From Lichenicola sp964242425 (GTDB lineage: Bacteria; Pseudomonadota; Alphaproteobacteria; Acetobacterales; Acetobacteraceae), in assembly GCA_964242425.1 (NCBI GenBank), contig CAXTCK010000115.1, positions 1 to 10,834 of the forward strand: a DNA stretch of 10,834 bases, in the 5' to 3' direction. Position 1 is the stretch's first letter. Each line of letters starts with the position of its first letter. Shown in pieces: positions 1-5,957 of the stretch. Made by a program: the position numbers and the translations under genes. Under the pieces are notes generated by a model, which searched no databases, was not told the DNA's origin, and saw only the letters and a list, made by a program, of their open reading frames with translations.

Positions 1-1323
1 GGGGGCGCCCGAAGGCTGGGTGCCCGGACGGCCACCGGAACGCTGCGGCCCGTGGTTCTGGCCACCGTGATTCTGGCCGCCATGGTTCTGGCCGCTGCCG
101 GAACGCTGGCCGCCGCCTCCATGGTTCTGGCGGCCGCGGCCGCCGCTGCCGAGCACCGGCGGGCGCATGGTCGAGCTGGAGGCCATTTCCGAATGGAACG
201 GATGGTCCATGAACACCGGCAGCTTCTGGCCGATCTCCTTCTCGATGTCGCGCAGCCAGGCGCGCTGCTCGGCGTCGCACAGGGATACCGCCCAGCCGTC
301 GCGGCCGGCGCGCGCGGTGCGGCCGATGCGGTGCACATAGCTTTCCGGCACGTTGGGCAGGTCGTAGTTGAACACGTGGCTGACGTCGTCGACGTCGATG
401 CCGCGGGCGGCGATGTCGGTCGCGACCAGCACCTTCACCGCCCCGGACTTGAAGCCGGCCATGGCGCGCTCGCGTGCGCCCTGGCTCTTGTTGCCGTGGA
501 TCGCCTCGGCGTTGATGCCTTCCTTGCACAGGAACTCGGCGACCTTGTTGGCCTCGTGCTTCATCAGGGTGAACACGATGGCGCGCACCACCTTGGGGCT
601 CTGCACCAGCATCAGGATCGCCGGCTTCTTGTTGCTGTCGTCGACGAACATCACCGCCTGGCGGATGCGCTCCACGGTGGTGGACGGCGGCGTCACCTCG
701 ACGCGGGCCGGGTCGCGAAGCAGGCCGGCGGCGAGCTCGGCGATCGTGTTCGGCATGGTGGCGGAGAACAGCAGCGTTTGCCGCTCCTTGGGCAGGAGTG
801 CGGTGATGCGGCGGATGTCGCGCACGAAGCCCATGTCGAGCATGCGGTCGGCCTCGTCCAGCACCAGAACCTCGACGGCGGACAGGTTGACGTGGCCCTG
901 GTTGATCAGGTCGAGCAGGCGGCCGGGGGCGGCCACCAGCACGTCGACGCCGCGACGCATCGCCTCGACCTGGCGGCCCTGGCCGACGCCGCCGAAGATC
1001 ACCGCGTGGCTCAGGCGCATGTGTCGCCCGTAGGCCACGAAGCTTTCGTCGATCTGCGAGGCGAGCTCGCGGGTGGGCGCCAGCACCAGCACGCGTGGGC
1101 ATTTCGCGGTGTGCGGCACGCGGTGCTGCGCCAGCCGGTGCAGGATCGGCAGGGCGAAGGCGGCGGTCTTGCCGGTGCCGGTCTGGGCCAGGCCGAGCAG
1201 GTCGCGGCCTTCGAGCAGGTGCGGAATGGCACCCGCCTGGATCGGGGTCGGAACGGTGTAGCCTTCCTCGGTGAGGGCGCGGAGGAGAGGCTCGGACAAA
1301 CGGAGATCTGCGAAGGTGGTCAT
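1..1323 (-). CDS. rhlE: DEAD-box ATP-dependent RNA helicase, RhlE type (3' end cut by window edge)
   Basis: ATP-driven RNA duplex unwinding in the cytoplasm; RhlE-type helicases act in ribosome maturation and RNA turnover. The 441 visible residues carry the whole two-domain core: Q motif (TPIQAGAIP, about 26-34), Walker A AQTGTGKT (46-53), PTRELASQ (83-90), PGR (133-135), DEAD (156-159), SAT (187-189), the second-domain motif around IVF (249-251), HGNKSQ (276-281), ATDIAARGID (301-310) and HRIGRTARAG (331-340). After about residue 395 the chain becomes a low-complexity tail of GGQNH units with Arg/Ser, typical of RNA-binding tails, and is still open at position 1. The ATG at 1321-1323 starts just before the Q motif; an AGGAGG lies 13 nt upstream, rather far for a Shine-Dalgarno. 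The motif set makes the family certain. RhlE rather than another DEAD subfamily is inferred from overall similarity and the basic Gly-rich tail. Confidence 0.93.
   Translation of the reverse strand, partial: MTTFADLRLSEPLLRALTEEGYTVPTPIQAGAIPHLLEGRDLLGLAQTGTGKTAAFALPILHRLAQHRVPHTAKCPRVLVLAPTRELASQIDESFVAYGRHMRLSHAVIFGGVGQGRQVEAMRRGVDVLVAAPGRLLDLINQGHVNLSAVEVLVLDEADRMLDMGFVRDIRRITALLPKERQTLLFSATMPNTIAELAAGLLRDPARVEVTPPSTTVERIRQAVMFVDDSNKKPAILMLVQSPKVVRAIVFTLMKHEANKVAEFLCKEGINAEAIHGNKSQGARERAMAGFKSGAVKVLVATDIAARGIDVDDVSHVFNYDLPNVPESYVHRIGRTARAGRDGWAVSLCDAEQRAWLRDIEKEIGQKLPVFMDHPFHSEMASSSTMRPPVLGSGGRGRQNHGGGGQRSGSGQNHGGQNHGGQNHGPQRSGGRPGTQPSGAP
52..135. repeat. Imperfect 15-bp repeats encoding GGQNH units in the helicase tail
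   Basis: Three contiguous 15-bp units (52-66, 67-81, 82-96), each a variant of GTGGTTCTGGCCACC on the plus strand, are followed after a 24-bp interruption by a fourth at 121-135. Read on the coding minus strand they give repeated GGQNH. A second element, GGAACGCTG, flanks the array at 37-45 and 100-108 and encodes a repeated QRS. The 15-bp period keeps the reading frame, so copy-number change would only lengthen or shorten the disordered tail. Confidence 0.75.
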
Positions 1324-1433
1324 GGGTGAAGCGGCGCCTCCTGGCGCCTGATCCGGCCGGCGGCATCGGCCGCATCGGGTGAAGATCGCTCGGATGGGGT
1401 GAAGAATTGCCCAACGGATGCGCCGGTGCGGCC

Positions 1434-1447
1434 TGATCGGACGATCA
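1434..1447. promoter_or_regulatory. Palindrome TGATCG-GA-CGATCA, possible operator
   Basis: A perfect inverted repeat with 6-bp arms and a 2-bp spacer lies in the helicase leader, about 110 bp upstream of its ATG and about 130 nt downstream of the proposed transcription start. It could be a repressor site or a small RNA hairpin. No protein can be assigned to it. Confidence 0.35.
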
Positions 1448-1582
1448 AGCGGTCGGGCGCTGGCTGGAAGGAGGTGAGGTGTCGCTGTTCCGGAAACGGC
1501 TGGGCCTCTGCGCCGGACCAACCTGGCATCGGGGCCTGGTATCGGGGAGCGTCAGGCGCAGCGCAGGGCACCTCACGCACCG

Positions 1583-1611
1583 CAGATAAAGGCGGCAGCG
1601 GCACAAGACAA
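1583..1611 (-). promoter_or_regulatory. Sigma70-like promoter reading toward the helicase gene
   Basis: On the minus strand, TTGTCT (1606-1611) and TATCTG (1583-1588) are separated by exactly 17 bp, and a run of five T residues lies just upstream of the -35. Transcription would begin near 1575 and leave a leader of about 250 nt before the ATG at 1323. The match is good for a GC-rich genome, but it is only a pattern match. Confidence 0.45.
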
Positions 1612-1636
1612 GAAAAATGTTGCAAAGCGGCATGGA

Positions 1637-1664
1637 GCGGCCGGCTGGCCGGATGACAGGCCGC
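1637..1664 (-). terminator. Hairpin downstream of the LysR gene, possible terminator
   Basis: About 23 nt past the LysR stop, GCGGCC (1637-1642) can pair with GGCCGC (1659-1664), or alternatively an inner CCGG/CCGG stem (1641-1652) can form. In the minus-strand direction a run of five T residues (1613-1617) follows only after about 20 nt, so this is not a clean intrinsic terminator. Confidence 0.3.
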
Positions 1665-1687
1665 GGTTCCGCCTCCGGTCCGCCGCC

Positions 1688-2596
1688 TCAGGGCAGGACG
1701 TCGGTTCTTCCCCCAAACAGGCTGGGCCCAAGCAGGCCGGGATCGCCCTTGATCGCCTCGGCCAGCGCCGCAACCGGTCCTTCGAGCCGCTGGCCGCGTC
1801 CGAGCACCACCACGTCCACCACCGGCAACAGCGGCAACCCGGCCGAGTCCGGCAAGGCGACGAGCGTGCCGCCCGACTGCCCGCCACCGGCCAGGACCGG
1901 GGACTGTGCGGAGATGCCGAAACCGGCCCGGACCGCGGCCAGAAGGGCGCTCAGGCTGTGGCTGCTGAAGGCGAGGTGCCAGGCGCGGTCGTGTCGGTCC
2001 AGCGCGTCGGTCGCCGCCCTGGCGGTGATGCTGGCGCCGGGAAACAGCACCAGCGGCACCGGCCGCTCCGGATCGAGCTGCGTCCCGGGACTGGCCAGCC
2101 AGATCAGCCGCTCCTGCCAGACGGTGACGCCGCTGGTGTTGCCGGGCCTGCGCTTGGTGAACACCAGGTCCAGCGCACCCGCTTCCAGCTTCTCGTGCAG
2201 CTGGGAGCTGAGGCCCACCACCAGCTCCAGCTCCACCAATGGGTTGGCGAGGCGGAACGCGTGCAGGATTTCCGGCAGGCGCGACAGCACGAGGTCCTCC
2301 GACACGCCGAACCGCAGCGCGCCACGCAGCACCAGCGGGTCGAAATAGGCCAGCGCCCGGTCCTGTGCGGCGATGATGTCGCGGGCGAGCCCGACCATCG
2401 CGGCGCCGTCGGTGGTCAGTTCCACCAGCCGGGTGCTGCGGAGCAGCAGCGACCGGTCGACGGCGCGCTCCAGGCGGCCGACATGCTCGCTCACCGTCGA
2501 CTGGCTCATGCCAAGCTTGCGGGCGGCAGCGGTGAACTGCAGCGTGTCGGCCACCGCGAGAAAGGAGCGCAGGAGGACGGGATCCAGAAATGTCAT
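1688..2596 (-). CDS. LysR-type transcriptional regulator
   Basis: A 302-residue protein of normal LysR length. The winged helix-turn-helix occupies roughly residues 5-65 (LLRSFLAVADTLQFTAAARK, then the recognition helix MSQSTVSEHVGRLE at 30-43). From about 92 (GALRFGVSEDLVLSRLPEIL) the periplasmic-binding-protein-like effector domain runs to the C terminus. It is divergent from the oxalate decarboxylase-like gene, with 81 bp between the start codons. The gap holds an ATC-N9-GAT LysR box overlapping its own predicted -10, so it probably controls the neighbour and represses itself. The inducer is unknown; oxalate or a related carboxylate is a guess from the neighbour. The ATG at 2594-2596 opens directly into the conserved N terminus, although no strong Shine-Dalgarno is visible. 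Confidence 0.95.
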   Translation of the reverse strand: MTFLDPVLLRSFLAVADTLQFTAAARKLGMSQSTVSEHVGRLERAVDRSLLLRSTRLVELTTDGAAMVGLARDIIAAQDRALAYFDPLVLRGALRFGVSEDLVLSRLPEILHAFRLANPLVELELVVGLSSQLHEKLEAGALDLVFTKRRPGNTSGVTVWQERLIWLASPGTQLDPERPVPLVLFPGASITARAATDALDRHDRAWHLAFSSHSLSALLAAVRAGFGISAQSPVLAGGGQSGGTLVALPDSAGLPLLPVVDVVVLGRGQRLEGPVAALAEAIKGDPGLLGPSLFGGRTDVLP

Positions 2597-2617
2597 CGTA
2601 TTTGGCGGTAAATGAGC

Positions 2618-2645
2618 TTGAACCTATCGTTCTCTACGATAAATA
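2618..2645 (+). promoter_or_regulatory. Candidate promoter of the bicupin gene
   Basis: TTGAAC (2618-2623) and TAAATA (2640-2645) are spaced by 16 bp on the plus strand, with the LysR box inside the spacer. This would leave a leader of about 25 nt before the ATG at 2678. A box in the spacer is unusual for simple activation, so the real -35/-10 may be elsewhere. Confidence 0.35.
2625..2641. promoter_or_regulatory. LysR-family operator (T-N11-A, ATC-N9-GAT)
   Basis: The 17-bp element TATCGTTCTCTACGATA has perfect 6-bp inverted arms (TATCGT/ACGATA) and fits the T-N11-A rule for LysR regulators. It lies near the middle of the divergent intergenic region, the classical place for the recognition site of a LysR protein acting on both genes. 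Confidence 0.65.
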
Positions 2646-2659
2646 GTGTGGTGTGACAA
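2631..2659 (-). promoter_or_regulatory. Candidate promoter of the LysR gene
   Basis: On the minus strand, TTGTCA (2654-2659) is followed after 17 bp by TAGAGA (2631-2636). The -10 falls inside the inverted-repeat box, which fits negative autoregulation. The -35 is strong and the -10 mediocre. Confidence 0.4.
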
Positions 2660-2677
2660 CCATATCCGGATGACGCC

Positions 2678-3922
2678 ATGCCTTTTCTTCCCCGACGTGG
2701 CCTGCTGGCGGCAGTTGGCGCCCTGGGTGCCGCCGGCGCCGCCCGCGCCGCCCCCTTGTTCGGCAACCCCGACAACCCGCCGCAGGGCGCCATCAACGCC
2801 CGCTTCACGCCGCAGGGGCTGACCAACCCCGGCCCGCAGAACCCGGCTCTGGCGGGCCAGTTCCCGTCGTTCCAGGATCCGCCGGCCACCGACGTCGACG
2901 GCATGCCGCTGTTCTGGGCCTCGTTCAACAACGCCCACAGGCGAATACAGAACGGCGGCTGGGCACGGGAGGTGACGCAGGAAGACTTCGCCATCTCGGA
3001 AAGCATCTCGGGCGTGAACATGCGCCTGGCTCCGGGCGGCATACGCGAGATGCACTGGCACCAGCAGGCCGAATGGGCCTTCATGGTCACCGGCAACTGC
3101 CGCATCACCACGATCGACGCCCATGGGCGGCCCAGCATCGACGACGTGTCGGCGGGCGACCTGTGGTACTTCCCGCCCGGCCTGCCGCACTCGCTGCAGG
3201 GGCTGGGACCGGACGGGGCGGAGTTCCTGCTCGCGTTCGACAACGGCCACGCGTCCGAGTTCAACACCCTGCTGCTGACCGACTGGCTGGCGCACACGCC
3301 CCCGGAGGTGCTGGCGCTCAACTTCGACGTGCCGGCCGACACCTTCAAGAACATCCCGCTGTCGAACCTTTGGATCTTCGAGGGCAAGGAGCCGGGCCCG
3401 CTCGACGACGACCGCAAGGCGGTGGGCGCCGTTTCAGGCACCGAGCCGGTCATCTTCCGCATGGGGGCGATGACGCCGAACAAGGTGACCAAGGGCGGCC
3501 GGGTGCAGATCGTCGACAGCAGCAACTTCCCGATCTCCAGGACCATCGCCGCCGCCCTGGTGACGGTCGAGCCGGGCGGATTGCGCGAGCTGCACTGGCA
3601 CCCGAACGCCGACGAGTGGCAGTACTACATCAAGGGCGAGGCGCGCATGACGGTGTTCAACACTGGCCCCAAGGCGCAGACCGCGGACTTCCGCGCCGGC
3701 GACATCGGCTACGTCAAGAAGAGCCTCGGGCACTACATCCAGAACACCGGCAGCACCGAGCTGCAGTTCCTGGAGATCTTCAAGGCGGACCGGTTCTCGG
3801 AGGTTTCGCTGTCGCAGTGGCTGACGCGTGCGCCGCCGCAGCTGGTGGCGCAGCATCTGAACATCGATCCGTCGGTGATCGGCCGGTTTCCGAGGAACGG
3901 CCCGGACGTGGTCCCGGCATGA
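2678..3922 (+). CDS. oxdC: Tat-exported bicupin, oxalate decarboxylase family
   Basis: Bicupin closely resembling Bacillus OxdC/YvrK enzymes, which split oxalate to formate and CO2 using manganese. The 414 residues begin with a twin-arginine signal (PRRGLLAA, 5-12) and an A-R-A cleavage site near 22-24, implying folded export to the periplasm. Cupin 1 has ligands H126, H128, E132 and H171, with R123 of the active site; cupin 2 has H306, H308, E313 and H352, with R303. The flexible lid, SENST in the Bacillus enzyme, reads SEFNT here (193-197). It keeps the glutamate needed for decarboxylation, so decarboxylase is favoured over oxidase. The chain is longer than the Bacillus protein mainly through the signal peptide and a Pro/Asn-rich N-terminal segment. 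The gene is divergent from the LysR regulator and convergent with the porin pair. The start was chosen because it gives an intact Tat signal. The substrate is inferred from family; another small acid remains possible. Confidence 0.92.
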   Translation: MPFLPRRGLLAAVGALGAAGAARAAPLFGNPDNPPQGAINARFTPQGLTNPGPQNPALAGQFPSFQDPPATDVDGMPLFWASFNNAHRRIQNGGWAREVTQEDFAISESISGVNMRLAPGGIREMHWHQQAEWAFMVTGNCRITTIDAHGRPSIDDVSAGDLWYFPPGLPHSLQGLGPDGAEFLLAFDNGHASEFNTLLLTDWLAHTPPEVLALNFDVPADTFKNIPLSNLWIFEGKEPGPLDDDRKAVGAVSGTEPVIFRMGAMTPNKVTKGGRVQIVDSSNFPISRTIAAALVTVEPGGLRELHWHPNADEWQYYIKGEARMTVFNTGPKAQTADFRAGDIGYVKKSLGHYIQNTGSTELQFLEIFKADRFSEVSLSQWLTRAPPQLVAQHLNIDPSVIGRFPRNGPDVVPA

Positions 3923-3935
3923 GGCGAACGGCCTG

Positions 3936-3978
3936 ACGCGCGAAAGGGGGCGCCTCGCGGCGGCCCCCCGTGACGCGT
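3936..3978. terminator. Stem-loop between convergent genes
   Basis: In the 70-bp gap between the bicupin stop and the porin stop, GGGGGC (3946-3951) pairs with GCCCCC (3963-3968), and an outer ACGCG (3936-3940) pairs with CGCGT (3974-3978). The symmetric hairpin could end transcription from both sides. Neither side has a clear T tract, so factor-dependent or weak termination is also possible. Confidence 0.5.
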
Positions 3979-3992
3979 TGCGGCTCCCTTCG

Positions 3993-5717
3993 CTACTGGA
4001 AGGGGAAGTAGCGGAAGGAGAACATGGCGATGTTGTTGTCGGTGTGCGGGCTGCCGCCCGCGCCGCGGAAGGTGGTGCGGTCGGTGTAGGAGTACTGGGC
4101 GCCGGCCTGCATGGTGCCGTAGTCGCCGTGGAAGAACTTCCACCAGAAGCCGACGGTTTCCTGCACGATGCCGCGGGAGTTGCCGGTACAGGTGGCGGCG
4201 GCGCTGATCTCGATGTCGCAGCCGGCGTTGTTGTAGCGCGGGTTGCCGTAGCCGTAGTTGTTCTTGCCGACGCTGTAGGACTCGCGGTGCAGGATCTGCT
4301 CGGTGCCGATGTAGTCGTACAGGTCGAGCTTCTTGTTGGCGTGGAACAGCAGGCCGGTGAGCGCCAGCACCTCGGGCAGCGGCTGCGGCGAGCCGTCGCG
4401 GGCGATGGTGGCATCGCTGAACTGGCCGGAGCCGTAGCGGCCGACGCCGTCGCCGACCAGGGCGGACAAGCGGAACTCCAGCCGCTTGGGGATGAGCGGC
4501 AGGGTCATGCCGGCACCGCCGCCGCCCGCCAGCACGGTATTGCCCGAACCGTTGCCGAGCGTGCTGACCCGGTCATGAAGGAAGCGGGCGACGCCGAACA
4601 GCTCGTAATGACCCCAGCCGGGATCGGCGGTGACCTTGGCGATCACGTCGGGAGCGTATTCGGTGGAATAGGTGGCGAGGCTGTTCAGGGTGCTGCCGTT
4701 GCCGCTCAGGCCGGGGTTGGTGGTGTTGATGGTGGCGCCGGACAAGGAGGTCGCGGCCTGGGTGTAGGTGTCCTGCGGGCTTTCCACCGACACGCCGATG
4801 TCGAACTTGTCGTGGTTGAAGCCCTTGACCACGCGCAGGCCCACGTTGCGGCTCCACACGAAGCCCGGAATGTATTGCGCGTCGATCACGCCCGGGCTGT
4901 CCTCGGTGCGCGGGGTGATGCCCTTGCGGAACATCGTCAGCAGGCTCCAGCTCTGCCCGCCCAGGACGTAGAAGTCGTCGTCGGAGCGGGCGTAGGTGGC
5001 GTAGAGCTGGCGGGTGCGAAGGGTGTAGCTGTTGCTTTCCACCGAGTTCGAGGTGACGCCCGCGCTGTTGAAGTCGGTCTCGTAGTACGCGGACAGCGTG
5101 GTGTAGTCGTTCGGGTTGGCCTCGGCCAGCAGCGAGATGCGGCTCTGCCGGGCCGAGCCGCGGAACTCGTCCTGGTGGTAGTTGGCGCTTTGCGCGAGCG
5201 GGATGCCGGTGTTGAAGCTGGACGCGATGTCCGCGTCCTCGTTGCGCGAGCGGAAGATGCCGGCCGCCTCGATGAAGCCGCCGAGCGTGACGCGCACGTT
5301 GCCGACCGCGAACTGGCCCTGCTTGAGCTTCGGCCCGCTCGGCGCGTAGGCCGGGTAGCCGGCCACGTTCTGGTAAGGCGAGCCGGCATAGATGTAGCCG
5401 GGCGGCGCGGACAGCGGCGGCGGCGCCATCGGGCGCCCGCTGGCGTCGTAGCGGACCGGGCCGAACCGTTCCTCCGCCTCGCGCGCCTGCCGGCTGGCGG
5501 TGGCGGCTTCCTCCCGGGCGGCCCGGACCTCGGCGCCGCGCGCCGACAGGTCGTGCTTCATGTGGTTGAGCTGACCTTCCAGCGCCCGGATCTGCTTCTC
5601 GATGGAGCTGATCTGGGTGGTGGTCGAGTCGGCGTGCGCCGGACCGGCAAGGGTGCCGGCGCCGCACAGGGCGGTCGCCGCCAGGAGGCTCGCCTTGGGG
5701 AAGAAGCGTCTCGTCAT
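3993..5717 (-). CDS. Outer-membrane porin with N-terminal coiled coil (second of tandem pair)
   Basis: 574-residue protein built like DcaP-like/OprP-like trimeric porins: signal peptide with A-H-A cleavage near residue 29; a charged helical coiled coil (about 33-85, e.g. IEKQIRALEGQLNHMK); a Pro/Gly-rich linker to about 130; then a long alternating polar/hydrophobic barrel ending FRYFPFQ. Two cysteines (about 500 and 510) could form a disulfide in a late loop. It should form a diffusion channel for small, probably anionic solutes; the substrate is unproven. It is closely related to the porin at 5958-7706, with a 240-bp gap between them. That gap contains a PhoB-box-like element, and the phosphate regulators lie just upstream, so phosphate-starvation control is a reasonable inference. 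An in-frame ATG at 5855 exists, but it would put 46 non-signal residues before the signal peptide and swallow the PhoB box, so the ATG at 5717 was chosen. Confidence 0.9.
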   Translation of the reverse strand: MTRRFFPKASLLAATALCGAGTLAGPAHADSTTTQISSIEKQIRALEGQLNHMKHDLSARGAEVRAAREEAATASRQAREAEERFGPVRYDASGRPMAPPPLSAPPGYIYAGSPYQNVAGYPAYAPSGPKLKQGQFAVGNVRVTLGGFIEAAGIFRSRNEDADIASSFNTGIPLAQSANYHQDEFRGSARQSRISLLAEANPNDYTTLSAYYETDFNSAGVTSNSVESNSYTLRTRQLYATYARSDDDFYVLGGQSWSLLTMFRKGITPRTEDSPGVIDAQYIPGFVWSRNVGLRVVKGFNHDKFDIGVSVESPQDTYTQAATSLSGATINTTNPGLSGNGSTLNSLATYSTEYAPDVIAKVTADPGWGHYELFGVARFLHDRVSTLGNGSGNTVLAGGGGAGMTLPLIPKRLEFRLSALVGDGVGRYGSGQFSDATIARDGSPQPLPEVLALTGLLFHANKKLDLYDYIGTEQILHRESYSVGKNNYGYGNPRYNNAGCDIEISAAATCTGNSRGIVQETVGFWWKFFHGDYGTMQAGAQYSYTDRTTFRGAGGSPHTDNNIAMFSFRYFPFQ

Positions 5718-5813
5718 CAGGTTCCGGTCCCGTGCCCGGCAGGAACAACCCACCCCGCGGCGCCGAACAGATAGCCAAAATCGTTCCGGCGATGAGTGTC
5801 GGGTCCGCGAAGC

Positions 5814-5835
5814 TATGATGACCGTTTGATGACAA
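5814..5835 (-). promoter_or_regulatory. PhoB box-like direct repeat upstream of the second porin
   Basis: On the minus strand, two abutting 11-bp repeats read TTGTCATCAAA and CGGTCATCATA. Each begins with a seven-base core matching six of seven bases of the PhoB half-site consensus CTGTCAT, at the canonical 11-bp periodicity. The element lies 97 bp upstream of the porin ATG. PhoB is encoded about 3.2 kb upstream on the same strand. No convincing -10 is visible at the usual distance downstream, which is the weak point. Confidence 0.6.
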
Positions 5836-5890
5836 CGCAGTTGTGATTGAACCATAACAAGCAGTCGCCGGATGTTGCTTCCACGACACT

Positions 5891-5920
5891 ATGCCCCGCG
5901 ACGCGATGCCCCCGCGACGG
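5891..5920. repeat. Short tandem repeat in the porin-porin gap
   Basis: Two adjacent units of about 15 bp, ATGCCCCGCGACGCG and ATGCCCCCGCGACGG, differ mainly by a one-base shift. They sit between the stop of the first porin and the PhoB-box-like element. No function is evident. Confidence 0.4.
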
Positions 5921-5930
5921 CACGGCAACG

Positions 5931-5948
5931 CGGCGGCGGGTGCCGCCG
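5931..5948 (-). terminator. Hairpin after the first porin gene
   Basis: A perfect 7-bp stem, CGGCGGC (5931-5937) with GCCGCCG (5942-5948), and a 4-nt loop begins 9 nt past the stop codon at 5958-5960. No T run follows on the minus strand, so it may be a weak terminator or an mRNA 3'-end stabiliser between the two porin genes. Confidence 0.4.
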
Positions 5949-5957
5949 ATGGGTCGG

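Larger units (their letters stand above)
1324..1687. other. Gene-free region, leader of the helicase gene
   Basis: This 364-bp gap separates the helicase start from the stop of the LysR gene; both genes are on the minus strand. Short open frames on both strands here have no convincing start signals or recognisable content. What it does hold is a sigma70-like promoter on the minus strand, a 14-bp palindrome, and three copies of CTTCACCC on the minus strand (plus-strand 1324-1331, 1377-1384, 1397-1404). The last copy directly abuts the start codon. The layout suggests an untranslated leader of about 250 nt, but no riboswitch class is recognised. Confidence 0.6.

Noticed and set aside
52..1329. 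425-residue open frame on the plus strand
   Set aside because: It is antisense to the complete helicase core motifs and reads as His/Ala/Val-rich low-complexity text, the mirror of GC-rich coding DNA.
1399..1656. Short open frames in the gap between helicase and LysR genes
   Set aside because: No Shine-Dalgarno-supported start or recognisable motif, and frames are open on both strands at once, as expected in GC-rich DNA.
2597..2677. Possible PhoB box in the lysR-bicupin gap
   Set aside because: GTCAT and GTCAC cores occur on the minus strand but are about 17 bp apart, not 11 or 22, so they do not form a PhoB repeat.
3434..4414. 326-residue minus-strand frame over the bicupin 3' end and porin 3' end
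   Set aside because: Thr/Ser/Pro/Arg-biased text crossing a convergent gene boundary and antisense to the bicupin metal site; a shadow frame.
5718..5855. 46-residue N-terminal extension of the second porin
   Set aside because: It would put charged residues before a good signal peptide and cover the PhoB-box-like repeat; the paralogue has no such extension.
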